A stretch of DNA of 64,000 nt from positions 62,001 to 126,000 of the forward strand of contig JBCCHD010000009.1 in NCBI GenBank assembly GCA_039028935.1, given 5' to 3'. The notes under the pieces are model-generated. The model saw nothing but the letters and a program-made list of their open reading frames with translations, was not told the DNA's origin and made no database searches. The stretch is from Pseudomonadota bacterium. GTDB lineage: Bacteria > Pseudomonadota > Gammaproteobacteria > Steroidobacterales > SZUA-146. Made by a program: the position numbers and the translations under genes. Below, piece after piece: positions 15,303 to 24,540 of the stretch (position 1 is the first letter of the stretch; every line of letters starts with the position of its first letter).

Positions 15303-16502
15303 GTGAGTCTAACTAAGGCCGATTTTGTCATTATCGGTGGTGGCGTGGCCGGTATCACCGTCGCGCTCGAAATCCGTCGTCGTCAGCCCCAAGCCTCCAT
15401 TGTCGTGTTCGATAAGGAACATGAGTGTGGCTATCACGCGAGCGGTCGCAACAGTGGTGTGCTTCACGCCGGTTTCTATTACACCGCGGACAGTCTAAAG
15501 GCCCGGTTCACACGCGACGGCAGTCGCAAAATGGCGGCCTATTGTGAATCGCGTGGGCTTGCGCTGAATCGCTGCGGCAAGCTTGTGGTCGCGCGTCAGG
15601 AGGCGGATATTCCGGTGTTGGATACGCTGCTTGAGCGAGGCGCCGCGAACGGTGTTCGCCTTGAGCGTATGTCCCTTGACGAGGCACGCAAAATCGAACC
15701 ACGCGTGAAATCGAAAGGTGATTGCCTATGGTCCCCCGACACGGTTTCGGTGAACCCACGCGAGGTAATGGCGGCTCTGGTTGAAGATGCGCGCAATAGT
15801 CATATCGAGATCGTGACGAATTGCGCGTTTGTTGAGCGTCAGCACGACACGTTGATTTTTTCTGATCGCAAGGTTCAGGCTGGCTTTGTCGTGAACGCGG
15901 CTGGCCTTTATGCGGACCAGGTGGCGCGCCAGTTTGGCTTTAGCGAACATTACACAATCATGCCCTTTAAGGGGCTGTATTTGAACGCCGGTCGCAAAGG
16001 CACGGTGGCGACCAATATCTATCCCGTGCCCGATATAGCGAATCCGTTTTTGGGTGTGCATTACACCGTGGCGGCCGATGGACAGGTGAGCATTGGCCCG
16101 ACCGCAATCCCCGCATTTTGGCGCGAACACTATCAAGGCGTGTCGCGATTCCGGCTGGGTGAGATGGCGCGCATCGTATCGAAGCAGGCCGGGCTATTTG
16201 TGCGTAACGACTTCGGTTTTCGCGATCTTGCCATCGCTGAACTGCCCAAGTACCTCAAGTCCACGATGATTCGGCTGGCGAGCGAATTGGCAGAAGACGT
16301 CGAGGAGGATGACTTTTCCGAGTGGGGGCCGTCTGGAATTCGAGCGCAGCTGATCGATAAGCGCACGAACAAACTGGAGATGGACTTTGTCTACGAAGGT
16401 GACCAGGGGTCGTTCCATGTGCTGAACGCCGTATCACCCGCGTTCACCTGTTCGCTTTCTCTGGCTGAGTATTTCGTCGACCAATTTGCCGTGCAGCTCT
16501 AA
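15303..16502 (+). CDS. lhgO: L-2-hydroxyglutarate oxidase-like flavoprotein
   Basis: A 399-residue FAD-dependent oxidoreductase of the DAO family. An N-terminal Rossmann motif VIIGGGVAG is followed by HASGRNSGV-LHAGFYY and SLKA. Further on are YPVPD-PFLGVHYT and DGQVSIGPTA, and near the C-terminus SGIRAQL. All of these follow E. coli LhgO closely. The expected reaction is oxidation of L-2-hydroxyglutarate to 2-oxoglutarate with electrons passed to quinone. The GTG at 15303 is chosen because GGGAG ends eight bases before it. An in-frame upstream start at 15270 has no ribosome-binding site. Its place in a glycan region may be coincidental, or it may act on another 2-hydroxy acid. Confidence 0.85.
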   Translation: MSLTKADFVIIGGGVAGITVALEIRRRQPQASIVVFDKEHECGYHASGRNSGVLHAGFYYTADSLKARFTRDGSRKMAAYCESRGLALNRCGKLVVARQEADIPVLDTLLERGAANGVRLERMSLDEARKIEPRVKSKGDCLWSPDTVSVNPREVMAALVEDARNSHIEIVTNCAFVERQHDTLIFSDRKVQAGFVVNAAGLYADQVARQFGFSEHYTIMPFKGLYLNAGRKGTVATNIYPVPDIANPFLGVHYTVAADGQVSIGPTAIPAFWREHYQGVSRFRLGEMARIVSKQAGLFVRNDFGFRDLAIAELPKYLKSTMIRLASELAEDVEEDDFSEWGPSGIRAQLIDKRTNKLEMDFVYEGDQGSFHVLNAVSPAFTCSLSLAEYFVDQFAVQL

Positions 16503-16792
16503 GCCTGGATGACCCTGACCTCTGGGCATCACGCTTCCGGCGTGACGGGGATTGTCGGTATCAAAAAGGGTAGATGCGGGTCGCAGTCGCCGAAGACAGA
16601 TGTCCCAAAGGTGTCCCCGCGCGCCGAGTCGGGCCGTGCAAAATGTCGCCGTGCTGCGCCGCAATGTAGCAGAACTGAGACGTGCGTGTTGGACAGAACC
16701 CGTTGAGTGGCCTACCATTCCGCGCTATTAAAAGCCTGCGCCATCTTTGCGATGCGCGCGTGTTTAGCGCCCACTGATAACAAGGATACGAC

Positions 16793-17569
16793 ATGAAAGT
16801 TGTTCTGTTTTGTGGCGGACTTGGCACCCGCCTCCGCGAGCATTCCGGCACGATTCCTAAACCGCTGGTGCCGATCGGTGATCGTCCGATTATGTGGCAC
16901 ATGATGAAATTTTATGCGCACTACGGGCACACCGATTTTATTTTGTGCCTTGGCTACAAGGGCGACATGATCAAGGACTATTTCTTGAACTATGAACCGT
17001 ACTCGGGTGCGGATGTGGTTCACAAGAAAAAGGGCGAGGTGATCGTTCCCTCTGGTTCCGATGTTGATGACTGGAATATCACGTTCGTCAATACTGGACT
17101 GCATTCGAATATCGGTCAGCGATTGATGCGCGTCAAACATCTTCTCGAGGGCGAGGATATGTTCTTGTGTAACTACAGTGATCAACTGTCGGACGTGAAC
17201 TTGGCCGACTATCTTGATGAGTTTCAACAGCGCGATGCCGTGGCCGGCATGGTCGGTGTACGCCCCGCGCAGTCCTTTCATAGCGTAGTGATTGATGATG
17301 ACGGCGATGTAAACCGTATTGAGCCGTCCTCAATGTCGGATTTTTGGATCAACGGCGGATACATTGCACTACGAAAAGAGATCTTTAATTACATCGAGGA
17401 AGGCGATGAGCTTGTCGAACAGCCTTTTCAGCGCTTAATCAAGGAAAACAAACTCTGGGCCTATCGATATGATGGCTTTTGGGCGGCGATGGATACGTTC
17501 AAGGATAAGATCACGTTTGACCGCATGGATGGCCGGGGCGATCGACCCTGGAAAGTCTGGGATACCTGA
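16793..17569 (+). CDS. rfbF: Glucose-1-phosphate cytidylyltransferase-like
   Basis: A 258-residue sugar-1-phosphate nucleotidyltransferase. The N-terminal signature is GGLGTRLREH-PKPLVPIG, with the pyrophosphorylase Lys in PKP. IMWHMMKFYAHYG and LGYKGDMIKDYF match the glucose-1-phosphate cytidylyltransferase branch, and WINGGY (about residues 183-188) is the sugar-binding motif. It would make CDP-glucose, the entry to CDP-deoxysugars, though no CDP-glucose dehydratase is present in the window. A good ribosome-binding site (AAGGA) precedes the ATG. The next gene starts two bases after its stop, so the two form an operon. The 290 bp before it show only one short GC-rich hairpin (TCACGC-TTCCG-GCGTGA). 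Confidence 0.75.
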   Translation: MKVVLFCGGLGTRLREHSGTIPKPLVPIGDRPIMWHMMKFYAHYGHTDFILCLGYKGDMIKDYFLNYEPYSGADVVHKKKGEVIVPSGSDVDDWNITFVNTGLHSNIGQRLMRVKHLLEGEDMFLCNYSDQLSDVNLADYLDEFQQRDAVAGMVGVRPAQSFHSVVIDDDGDVNRIEPSSMSDFWINGGYIALRKEIFNYIEEGDELVEQPFQRLIKENKLWAYRYDGFWAAMDTFKDKITFDRMDGRGDRPWKVWDT

Positions 17570-17571
17570 TC

Positions 17572-18231
17572 ATGGAGGCGTTTGCCGCGATCGATCAGCG
17601 ATTGCAGCAGGGCGGTGGCCATGTGCTGTGTCTCGGTGCGCATTGTGACGATATTGATATCGGCGCCGGCGGCGCGCTGCTGACCTGGCTGAATCGCTGG
17701 CCCGATACACGAGTCACGTGGGTGGCGCTCACGAGTAACGATGAACGCGCTGCCGAGCTGCGCGAGTCTGCTAGCCTGTTTTTGGCCGAAGCCGGTCGCT
17801 TCGAGGTGCTGACGCAGACGTTCCGCAATGGTTTTTTTCCCACTGAATTTAACGGCATTAAAGCGTTTTTCGAATCCCTTAAGGCACTGCCCAACCCGGA
17901 TCTTATACTCACCCACCAACGCGATGATCGACATCAGGATCATCGCACCGTCTGCGATCTGACGTGGAATACGTTTCGCAACCACTGTGTGCTGGAATAC
18001 GAAATCGCCAAGTTCGACGGTGAGCTTGAGCGGCCTAATGCTTTCGTCGCGCTCAGCGAAGACATCATGCAGCGAAAAATCGATATTTTGATGCAATGCT
18101 ATCGCTCGCAGCTTGATAAGCAGTGGTTTGATGAAGATTTGTTTCGCGGTTTGGCGCGATTGCGCGGCGTGGAGTGCGCAAGCCCAACCCGCTTTGCCGA
18201 GGCCTTTGTGGCGCGCAAGCTGTTGCTGTAG
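17572..18231 (+). CDS. PIG-L/LmbE family zinc deacetylase
   Basis: A 219-residue member of the PIG-L family, which removes N-acetyl groups from glycans or glycolipids with a zinc ion. The metal motif is LGAHCDDIDIGAGG (about residues 21-34), a variant of AHPDDxxxGxGG with Cys in place of Pro. The second motif, HQRDDRHQDH, is near residues 114-123. It is translationally linked to the nucleotidylyltransferase (2-base gap), which suggests that both act on one sugar building block or glycan. Similar small PIG-L proteins occur in polysaccharide clusters beside nucleotide-sugar genes. The acetylated substrate cannot be named. Confidence 0.85.
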   Translation: MEAFAAIDQRLQQGGGHVLCLGAHCDDIDIGAGGALLTWLNRWPDTRVTWVALTSNDERAAELRESASLFLAEAGRFEVLTQTFRNGFFPTEFNGIKAFFESLKALPNPDLILTHQRDDRHQDHRTVCDLTWNTFRNHCVLEYEIAKFDGELERPNAFVALSEDIMQRKIDILMQCYRSQLDKQWFDEDLFRGLARLRGVECASPTRFAEAFVARKLLL

Positions 18232-18341
18232 ACATTACATACAGGCGCAAGGCACCTTACAACGATCGATTAACACACCGCGCTAGCGCGAGCCGAATCG
18301 GATGACGTCCGTGTGTGAGCGGCCGAGCGTAGCGCCGCGCT

Positions 18342-19841
18342 TTAACCGCCCGGCAGTCGTCGTCGGATCACCGGCCACACGCGCTCGATCAAATCCACCT
18401 CTGCCCCCGGCGGCCGACCCGCGGCGAGCCACAGAAACAGTGCCGTCAGTCCGTATACAAGCGCACCAAAGACAACCGCAATGAGCAGTTGAATGACCAG
18501 TCCCATTCCAGTGGATGTCATCCATTGAATCAGCAGATGAACACAGCCGTACATGGCCGCCATCGCGAGTACCGGTCGAATGATCACCGCAATAAAACGC
18601 ATGGCGTTCAGTTCGATCAAATGAAAAAGAAAGCCGTACTGGATTGGATTGATGACCAGTGACGTCAAAATATAGGCCCACGCCGCGCCGACCGCGCCGT
18701 ACTCTTTGGTCAATGGGATAATGAGTGCGACCAGCAGCACGACATAGGCGCCGCCGAGCAGGGCCAGTTTGCGCGGTTGTCCCATCGCCAGAAACACTGA
18801 GCCCGCGTTGGTCATGATGGCCGTAAGCGCGCCTGAGAAGGCCAGGACTTGCATCAGTGGGATCGTGTCGAGCCACTTTTCTCCCAGCCATACCGGCACG
18901 AGCAATGGCGCGACAACACCGATTCCTGCCGCTGCTGGAAGTGCCACGAGTGCAATGATGCCAATGACCTTGAGATAGCCCTGACGCATTTGCGACAAAT
19001 CATTTTTGATTTTAGCGTAACCGGGGAAGACTGCTCGGTTGATCGGCGCGACGAGTTCGGTGGTGGGCATGTTTGAAATTTCATACCCCATGTTGAAATG
19101 CCCCAATGCTGTTGGTCCGGCCATACGTCCCAGAATGGGTTCGGCGATGCGTGTGCGAATTGAGAAAAACAGCGTATTGAGAAACAGCCATTTTGAAAAG
19201 GCGAAGAGTTCACCGGCTTTTTTGAGCGTGAATCGAGGTCGAAATGGCGACAGCACATAGCTGATGAGCGTACCGCCAATGCGGCTGGCCAACACGCCGA
19301 CCACAAGTGCCCAGTAGTTGCGCCACAGATAAGCGAGTGGAATCGTCACCACAAAGGCGATGATCTTCTTCGACAACATGAACTGGAAATCCTTCTCGTA
19401 CAGCATGTGTTTGCGAAAGTCGACGGTACCAATGTTCTCGAAGCCAAAGGCAAACGCGCCGAGTGCCATCACATACAAAATGTCTTCAACGCGCGGCTCG
19501 CGATAGTAGCCAGCAGCCGGTTGAGCGAGCACGACCAGAAGCAATGCAACCGCAGAGTAAAACAGCACGTTAAAGGTGAATGCGGTGTTGTAATGATCGG
19601 CGTCGGCTTCTTGGTTCTGTATCAAGGCACTGTCAAAACCGAACCAGGCGATGGAATCCAGCACGGCATAGACGAACATCGCCATCGCCACCACACCGAA
19701 GTCTTCCGGGCTCAAGAGGCGCGCCAAAATGGTCAGACTGATCAGCGCCAGTCCGCGAATGGCGATCTTCAGGAGCACCATCCAGATAACACCAATTATC
19801 ACGCGGGTTCCGACGCTGTCGGGTTTCGAGGATTCTGTCAT
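18342..19841 (-). CDS. WzxC-type polysaccharide flippase
   Basis: A 499-residue inner-membrane protein of the MOP exporter superfamily with about 12-14 hydrophobic segments. The N-terminal LARLLSPEDFGVVAMA and the following FGFDSALIQ are typical of the WzxC branch, which moves lipid-linked oligosaccharide repeats across the inner membrane. It is convergent with the PIG-L gene and divergent from wecB. The short gap toward PIG-L has a 12-bp GC palindrome (18279-18290) but no T-tract terminator. It fits a Wzx/Wzy-type exopolysaccharide pathway, though no wzy or wza is seen here. Confidence 0.88.
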   Translation of the reverse strand: MTESSKPDSVGTRVIIGVIWMVLLKIAIRGLALISLTILARLLSPEDFGVVAMAMFVYAVLDSIAWFGFDSALIQNQEADADHYNTAFTFNVLFYSAVALLLVVLAQPAAGYYREPRVEDILYVMALGAFAFGFENIGTVDFRKHMLYEKDFQFMLSKKIIAFVVTIPLAYLWRNYWALVVGVLASRIGGTLISYVLSPFRPRFTLKKAGELFAFSKWLFLNTLFFSIRTRIAEPILGRMAGPTALGHFNMGYEISNMPTTELVAPINRAVFPGYAKIKNDLSQMRQGYLKVIGIIALVALPAAAGIGVVAPLLVPVWLGEKWLDTIPLMQVLAFSGALTAIMTNAGSVFLAMGQPRKLALLGGAYVVLLVALIIPLTKEYGAVGAAWAYILTSLVINPIQYGFLFHLIELNAMRFIAVIIRPVLAMAAMYGCVHLLIQWMTSTGMGLVIQLLIAVVFGALVYGLTALFLWLAAGRPPGAEVDLIERVWPVIRRRLPGG

Positions 19842-19999
19842 GAGCGGGTAGAGGCTTGTCAGCGGCGAAGAGTGCGCGTGAGTATAACACCCCTATGTGC
19901 CTGAGCCGACAGCACTATTTTAACTTTTGTCAAGGAACTGATCGCTTTGCGTTGCCGTCGCATCACGATTACACTGCTCTTTTTTTCGGCAGGATTGAC

Positions 20000-21106
20000 A
20001 TGGAACCCATCGTTGTCCACCTCATCGCCGCGGCGCGACCAAACTTTATGAAAGTGGCCCCGCTTTACCACGAGCTCAACAGCAAAGAGTGGTGTCAGCC
20101 CGTGATCGTGCATACCGGTCAGCATTACGACAAGAATATGTCGGATGCGTTTTTCACCGATTTGCGTTTGCCTAAGCCCGACGTGCATTTGGGCGTGGGC
20201 AGCGGAACGCATGCGGAGCAAACCGGTGGCGTAATGATCGAGTATGAGAAAGTGTGTATGGCGTCTCGCCCAGACTGGATTATCGTGGCGGGAGACGTTA
20301 ATTCGACCATTGCCTGCGCGATGGTGGGGGCTAAGCTCTGGATACCCGTCATTCACCTTGAAGCGGGTTTGCGCAGTGGCGATCGAAAGATGCCCGAAGA
20401 AATCAATCGGCTTCTTACCGACGCCATTGCCGATGTGCTCTGGACGCCATCGCCCGATGGCGATGAGCATTTGCTCTCTGAGGGCGTGCATCCTGACAAA
20501 ATAACGCGCATTGGCAACATTATGCTCGACTCATTTGAATTGATGCGTGAGCAGATCGAGAGTGATACAACGCGCTCCGATCTCGGTCTCGTGGAAAACG
20601 GTTATGGCGTTGTCACGCTGCACCGGCCATCAAACGTCGATACCGCGCCAGCTCTTACGACGCTGGTCGATCAGATCGAGCTTGCCGCGGCCCGCATTCC
20701 GCTGGTATTCGCTGTGCATCCAAGAACGCGCGCAAGGCTGAATGAGTTTGGCCTGTCAGACAGGTTAGCTTCCATTGAGGGCCTCACATTGTGTGAACCA
20801 TTGGGCTATATTCAATTTATGAACGTCGTGACGGGTGCGCGCTTAGTGATCACCGACTCGGGTGGGATTCAGGAAGAAACCACCTATCTCAACGTACCGT
20901 GTCTGACGTTGCGGGACTCCACCGAGCGCCCCATCACCATCGAACAAGGTACGAACGAGCTAACGGTTGTTGGTGAACTGATGAACAATGTGCAACGTGT
21001 TCTCGACAATCAGTGGCCAACTGGACGCTGCCCGGACCGGTGGGATGGCAAAACCGCTGCACGCGCGGCCGATGACCTATGGGCTCGCCATCAAGCGCTG
21101 CGCTAG
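20000..21106 (+). CDS. wecB: UDP-N-acetylglucosamine 2-epimerase
   Basis: A 368-residue non-hydrolysing epimerase that interconverts UDP-GlcNAc and UDP-ManNAc. Signature parts are RPNFMKVAPL near the N-terminus, HTGQHYDKNMSD, GDVNSTIACA, HLEAGLRSGDRKMPEEINR and ITDSGGIQEE near residue 290. The ATG at 20000 is chosen because AGGA sits five bases before it and the protein then starts at the conserved first strand. An open frame runs 48 codons further upstream but looks unlike the family. The product would supply ManNAc or ManNAcA for surface polysaccharide, in line with the neighbouring flippase. Confidence 0.93.
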   Translation: MEPIVVHLIAAARPNFMKVAPLYHELNSKEWCQPVIVHTGQHYDKNMSDAFFTDLRLPKPDVHLGVGSGTHAEQTGGVMIEYEKVCMASRPDWIIVAGDVNSTIACAMVGAKLWIPVIHLEAGLRSGDRKMPEEINRLLTDAIADVLWTPSPDGDEHLLSEGVHPDKITRIGNIMLDSFELMREQIESDTTRSDLGLVENGYGVVTLHRPSNVDTAPALTTLVDQIELAAARIPLVFAVHPRTRARLNEFGLSDRLASIEGLTLCEPLGYIQFMNVVTGARLVITDSGGIQEETTYLNVPCLTLRDSTERPITIEQGTNELTVVGELMNNVQRVLDNQWPTGRCPDRWDGKTAARAADDLWARHQALR

Positions 21107-21126
21107 CGATTGGCGCGACAGGGGCG

Positions 21127-22473
21127 CTAGTGGCCCGCCGTGTGTTTGAAGACTTCCGGATCCAGTTGGTGACGCGACAATAACTTATAAAAATCGGTAC
21201 GGTTGCGTTTGGCCATGCGCGCCGCCTGACTGACATTGCCGCCCGTCATTTTCAAAAGTTGCGATAGATAGTTGCGGATAAACTCGTCGCGCGCGTCCGT
21301 AAACGAGGGCAGCACCGTCGCGTGTTCGCCAAGACTGTCCTGAACCAACTCAACGCTGATGACCGGTGTACGACACTGTTCGACATGCTCCGCTACCTTG
21401 TTCTTGAGTTGCCGAACATTGCCTGGCCATTTGGCGCTCATTAGCGCCTCGATGGCTTCAGGCGCGTACACCATGCGCGGTCGATTCTGTGCGGCTATCG
21501 ACTGCTCTAAAAAGTAGTTGGCCAGTATTGGGATGTCCTCTGGATGCTCGTTGAGCGTGGGAATGTGCAGTGAACTCTGACTTAATCGATAGTACAGATC
21601 CTCGCGAAACTTGCCGTCCATGATCAGCGCTTTGAGATCTTTGTGCGTTGTGGAGATCAGGCGAGCGTCAACCGGCACGCCGTCGGCCGCGCCCACTGGG
21701 CGCACGCTTTGCTCCTCAATTACGCGCAGCAACTTGACCTGAAGACGCATCGGCATATCGGCGACTTCATCAAGAATCAACGTGCCGCCCTGTGCGAGCT
21801 GGTACAGGCCGGGTTGAGAGGTGGGTGCGTCCGCGAACGTGTCGGCGGCACGCCCAAAGAGTTCCGCCTCGAGAAGATTCTCGGCCATGGTGCTGCATTT
21901 CATAACCACCAATTTGCCTTGCCGATGTGTGCTGGCTTTGTGAATGGCGGTGGCCAAGATTTCCTTGCCGGCACCACTTTCGCCGGTGATGAGCACGCGC
22001 GAGTCGCCTTGTGCCAGCGCGTGAGCTTTGTCGAGCAAACGATTAATCAGCGGGCTACGAGTGACGATGGCGTCGCGCCAGGCGTCTGTCGTTTCAGGTG
22101 GCCGGGATACTTTGATGGCTCGGCTGATCAGGTCAAGCAATTCGTTCTTGTCGATCGGTTTGGTGATAAAGCCAAACGCACCACTTTGTGTGGCGGTGAC
22201 CGCGTCCGGGATGGTTCCGTGGGCCGTCATCATCACCACGGGTAACCCCGGCCAGTCTCGCTGAATCGACTGCAACAGCTCAATGCCGTTGACTTGCTCC
22301 ATCTGCAAATCAGTGAGCACGACGTCCGGTCGAAACGACGCAGTGGCATCCAGTGCCGCCTTTCCGTTATCGACCCCTTCTACTTCGTAACCTTCGGCCA
22401 GAAGTCGAATGCTCAGCAACCTCAATAGGCCTGGATCATCGTCAACCAATAATATGCGAGGTGGCGTCTTCAT
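21127..22473 (-). CDS. glrR: GlrR/QseF-like response regulator lacking GAFTGA
   Basis: A 448-residue NtrC-type regulator. The receiver domain has LVDDDP and phospho-acceptor D55 (LTDLQM). The AAA+ domain has Walker A GESGAGKE and Walker B GGTLILDE. A Fis-type helix-turn-helix closes the protein (NVSQAARMAKRNRTDFYKLL). The loop that contacts sigma-54 in relatives, GAFTGA directly after ELFG plus three residues, reads DTFADA here (residues 211-216) with no gap in the alignment. Both glycines and the threonine are lost. Known NtrC-family proteins without this loop work with sigma-70 or as repressors. It begins four bases after the qseG-like gene and is the last gene of the galE-glrK-qseG-glrR run. 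Confidence 0.88.
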   Translation of the reverse strand: MKTPPRILLVDDDPGLLRLLSIRLLAEGYEVEGVDNGKAALDATASFRPDVVLTDLQMEQVNGIELLQSIQRDWPGLPVVMMTAHGTIPDAVTATQSGAFGFITKPIDKNELLDLISRAIKVSRPPETTDAWRDAIVTRSPLINRLLDKAHALAQGDSRVLITGESGAGKEILATAIHKASTHRQGKLVVMKCSTMAENLLEAELFGRAADTFADAPTSQPGLYQLAQGGTLILDEVADMPMRLQVKLLRVIEEQSVRPVGAADGVPVDARLISTTHKDLKALIMDGKFREDLYYRLSQSSLHIPTLNEHPEDIPILANYFLEQSIAAQNRPRMVYAPEAIEALMSAKWPGNVRQLKNKVAEHVEQCRTPVISVELVQDSLGEHATVLPSFTDARDEFIRNYLSQLLKMTGGNVSQAARMAKRNRTDFYKLLSRHQLDPEVFKHTAGH

Positions 22474-22477
22474 AACA

Positions 22478-23080
22478 TTACTCGGAAGTCACCTCGATCT
22501 GCTTTATGGCCTCGAGTTTTGCGCGGGCCTCGGCGAGTTCAGATTCGAGGGCGTCGATTTCCTGTTGCGCCGCTTCCAGCGCGCGGCGCGCCTGACCGAG
22601 GTTGCGTCGGTCGGATGAGCCACGCGTCGCGACGGATTGCGAATTAGACAGATCGGTAGAGAGTTCCGCGTTTTGTGCTTCGAGTATCATCGCGTTTTCG
22701 GTTTCATTCAGGACCACAGCGGCAAGATGCCGTTCGAGTTCGGTTAGATCGTTTGCGGTGTCGAGCAACCGTGTAAGTGCCGAGTAGCCTTTGCCGCGAT
22801 CGGAGTTTGGGTGCCCCGAGGTGATCAGAACCAATGCCTCTCTCAGGCGATGCTGTGTCGTGGCATCCAGTTCACGTTGGCGGACGACAAAATCGTACAG
22901 ATCGAGTTGTTCTTGATAGTTCCCGGACGTGACATCGCGCATCAGCTGCAAATGGCTGTCGAGCAGACTGAGTTGTCGCGCGTTGTTGTCGATAGCGGGC
23001 TTTCGCCACGCGCTAAGGCCGGTGCAGCCTTGAACGGTCGCCAGCACCACTACAAAAAACAGAATTCGCGCGAGTGTCAT
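22478..23080 (-). CDS. qseG: QseG-like outer-membrane lipoprotein
   Basis: A 200-residue lipoprotein. The signal peptide ends in a lipobox (TVQGC), and the mature part is mostly helical. The last 60 residues form a likely coiled coil (ALEAAQQEIDALESELAEAR). Sequence similarity to E. coli QseG is weak by eye. The call rests on its place between the sensor kinase and the response regulator, the same order as glrK-qseG-glrR in enterobacteria, where QseG binds and modulates the kinase. It is packed nine bases from the kinase gene and four from the regulator gene. Confidence 0.7.
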   Translation of the reverse strand: MTLARILFFVVVLATVQGCTGLSAWRKPAIDNNARQLSLLDSHLQLMRDVTSGNYQEQLDLYDFVVRQRELDATTQHRLREALVLITSGHPNSDRGKGYSALTRLLDTANDLTELERHLAAVVLNETENAMILEAQNAELSTDLSNSQSVATRGSSDRRNLGQARRALEAAQQEIDALESELAEARAKLEAIKQIEVTSE

Positions 23081-23089
23081 AGGTGGCCA

Positions 23090-24535
23090 TTAACTCCCTG
23101 TTGCCGTCACGGGTATTTTGGGCAGGCTGATCTGAAAATGGGCGCCTCGTTTGCTATCAATCATACTGATTTTACCGCCATGTGCATTGATGCACTCCAG
23201 CACCACCGACAGGCCGATTCCGGTGCCCTTCACATGTCCGGCCTGTGCTGTCGAACCTTGGTAGAACGGTTCAAAGATCCGGGCCTGCTCAGTGGCCGGC
23301 ACACCGGGTCCCTCGTCGCTGATCTCGATCACGTAACCGTCGCCCGAAGCCCGGGTAATCAAGCGAATAATACCGCCGTCAGGACTGAATTTTATGGCAT
23401 TGGTTAACAGATTATCGACCACCATGCGGAGTTTGGCGGCGTCGGCCAGCACCGTCAGCGACGCAAGCTTGCCTTTGACCTTCAGGTGACGAGACGCGAG
23501 TGTGAGCCGTTGTTGGTCGACAACCGACTGGATCAGTGGCGCCAGTTCGAACTCCTCCAGATGCAAATCGGATAGCTGCGATTGCCAAGCACTGAAGCTC
23601 AGCAAGTTCTCGATCAGCTTTTGCAGGCTAAGACTGTTCTCACGCAAGATGTCGGTGACTTCAATTTGAGCCGGTTTTAGGTCGCCGACGGCGCCATCGA
23701 TGAGCAGCTCCGTGCCCTCGCGAATGTTGGCCAGCGGTGTTTTCAGCTCGTGAGACATGTGGCGGAGAAACTTGTCTTTTTCACGTTCTTGTTCTTGCAG
23801 GCGCTCACGTAGCCACTCGAGCTGGCGACCGAGGGCTTCGAGGTCTTCGGGTCCCGACACTTCGATGGGGCTAGAAAACTGACCATCACCCAGTGTGCTG
23901 ATGGCGGTATCGATTTGCCGCAGCGGTCGGGCAAGTAGGCCGGTAAAAATCACCACGACAATCAGTGTGAAGGGGACGAGTAGCGCGGTTTGAATTGCGA
24001 GCTGTCGCTGCACCTCGCGCGCGCTTTCACGTAGTTCGCTGAGACCGGAGTCAATAAAGCGATTACTGTCGCGCGACATGTCGTCAACCATGTCGCGCAA
24101 CTCGGAAAGATTGTTCAGCGCGTTGTTTACTTCGGTGGAATCGCGTTCGGCGCTGCGTATCGTTGTGTCAAAGGCGCTAAGACGGCGCTGAAGCGCGCGA
24201 ATTTGCTCGTTGCGTGTCGCGTCGGCGCTGTCGGTCGCAATTTGGTCGAGTGTTGCGCGCACTTTGTCTAGCCGCTCTTCATAGGTTGCGAGCAGCTCGA
24301 CTTCGCCGATCACTTGATAAACCCGTGCGCTTCGTTCCATTGAGCTGAGCTCTTTGCGCAACGATTGATTTTGATCGGTGTCCTGCACACCCTGAATAAC
24401 CAGCGCCTCGGACTCGGTCGCAAACTCATTGAGCTGCGTCGCGGCGCGCACGATCGCCAAGATCAATGGCAAGGATACGAGCACGAAGCCGAGTACCAGC
24501 AGTCCATTGAGTGACTTGGGACGCGGGATTCGCAT
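23090..24535 (-). CDS. glrK: GlrK/QseE-like sensor histidine kinase
   Basis: A 481-residue inner-membrane kinase. A first membrane segment (about residues 9-28) is followed by a helical periplasmic domain of about 160 residues and a second membrane segment (about 190-212). Then come a HAMP domain, an H-box FLRHMSHELKTPLANIREG, and an ATPase domain with N (VVDNLLTNAIKF), DEGPG and GTGIGLSV boxes. The H-box is the form seen in GlrK/QseE. It probably senses an envelope signal and phosphorylates the adjacent GlrR homologue. Its start lies only five bases after the galE stop codon, so kinase expression is likely tied to galE. Confidence 0.88.
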   Translation of the reverse strand: MRIPRPKSLNGLLVLGFVLVSLPLILAIVRAATQLNEFATESEALVIQGVQDTDQNQSLRKELSSMERSARVYQVIGEVELLATYEERLDKVRATLDQIATDSADATRNEQIRALQRRLSAFDTTIRSAERDSTEVNNALNNLSELRDMVDDMSRDSNRFIDSGLSELRESAREVQRQLAIQTALLVPFTLIVVVIFTGLLARPLRQIDTAISTLGDGQFSSPIEVSGPEDLEALGRQLEWLRERLQEQEREKDKFLRHMSHELKTPLANIREGTELLIDGAVGDLKPAQIEVTDILRENSLSLQKLIENLLSFSAWQSQLSDLHLEEFELAPLIQSVVDQQRLTLASRHLKVKGKLASLTVLADAAKLRMVVDNLLTNAIKFSPDGGIIRLITRASGDGYVIEISDEGPGVPATEQARIFEPFYQGSTAQAGHVKGTGIGLSVVLECINAHGGKISMIDSKRGAHFQISLPKIPVTATGS

Positions 24536-24540
24536 GTGGG

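Noticed and set aside
16509-16706. A 65-codon open frame between the oxidase and the nucleotidylyltransferase
   Set aside because: No ribosome-binding site, no recognisable protein features and an unusual composition; treated as non-coding.
18279-18290. CGCGCTAGCGCG palindrome as a terminator between convergent genes
   Set aside because: No loop and no T-tract; a 12-bp self-complementary GC word is expected by chance at times in this composition.
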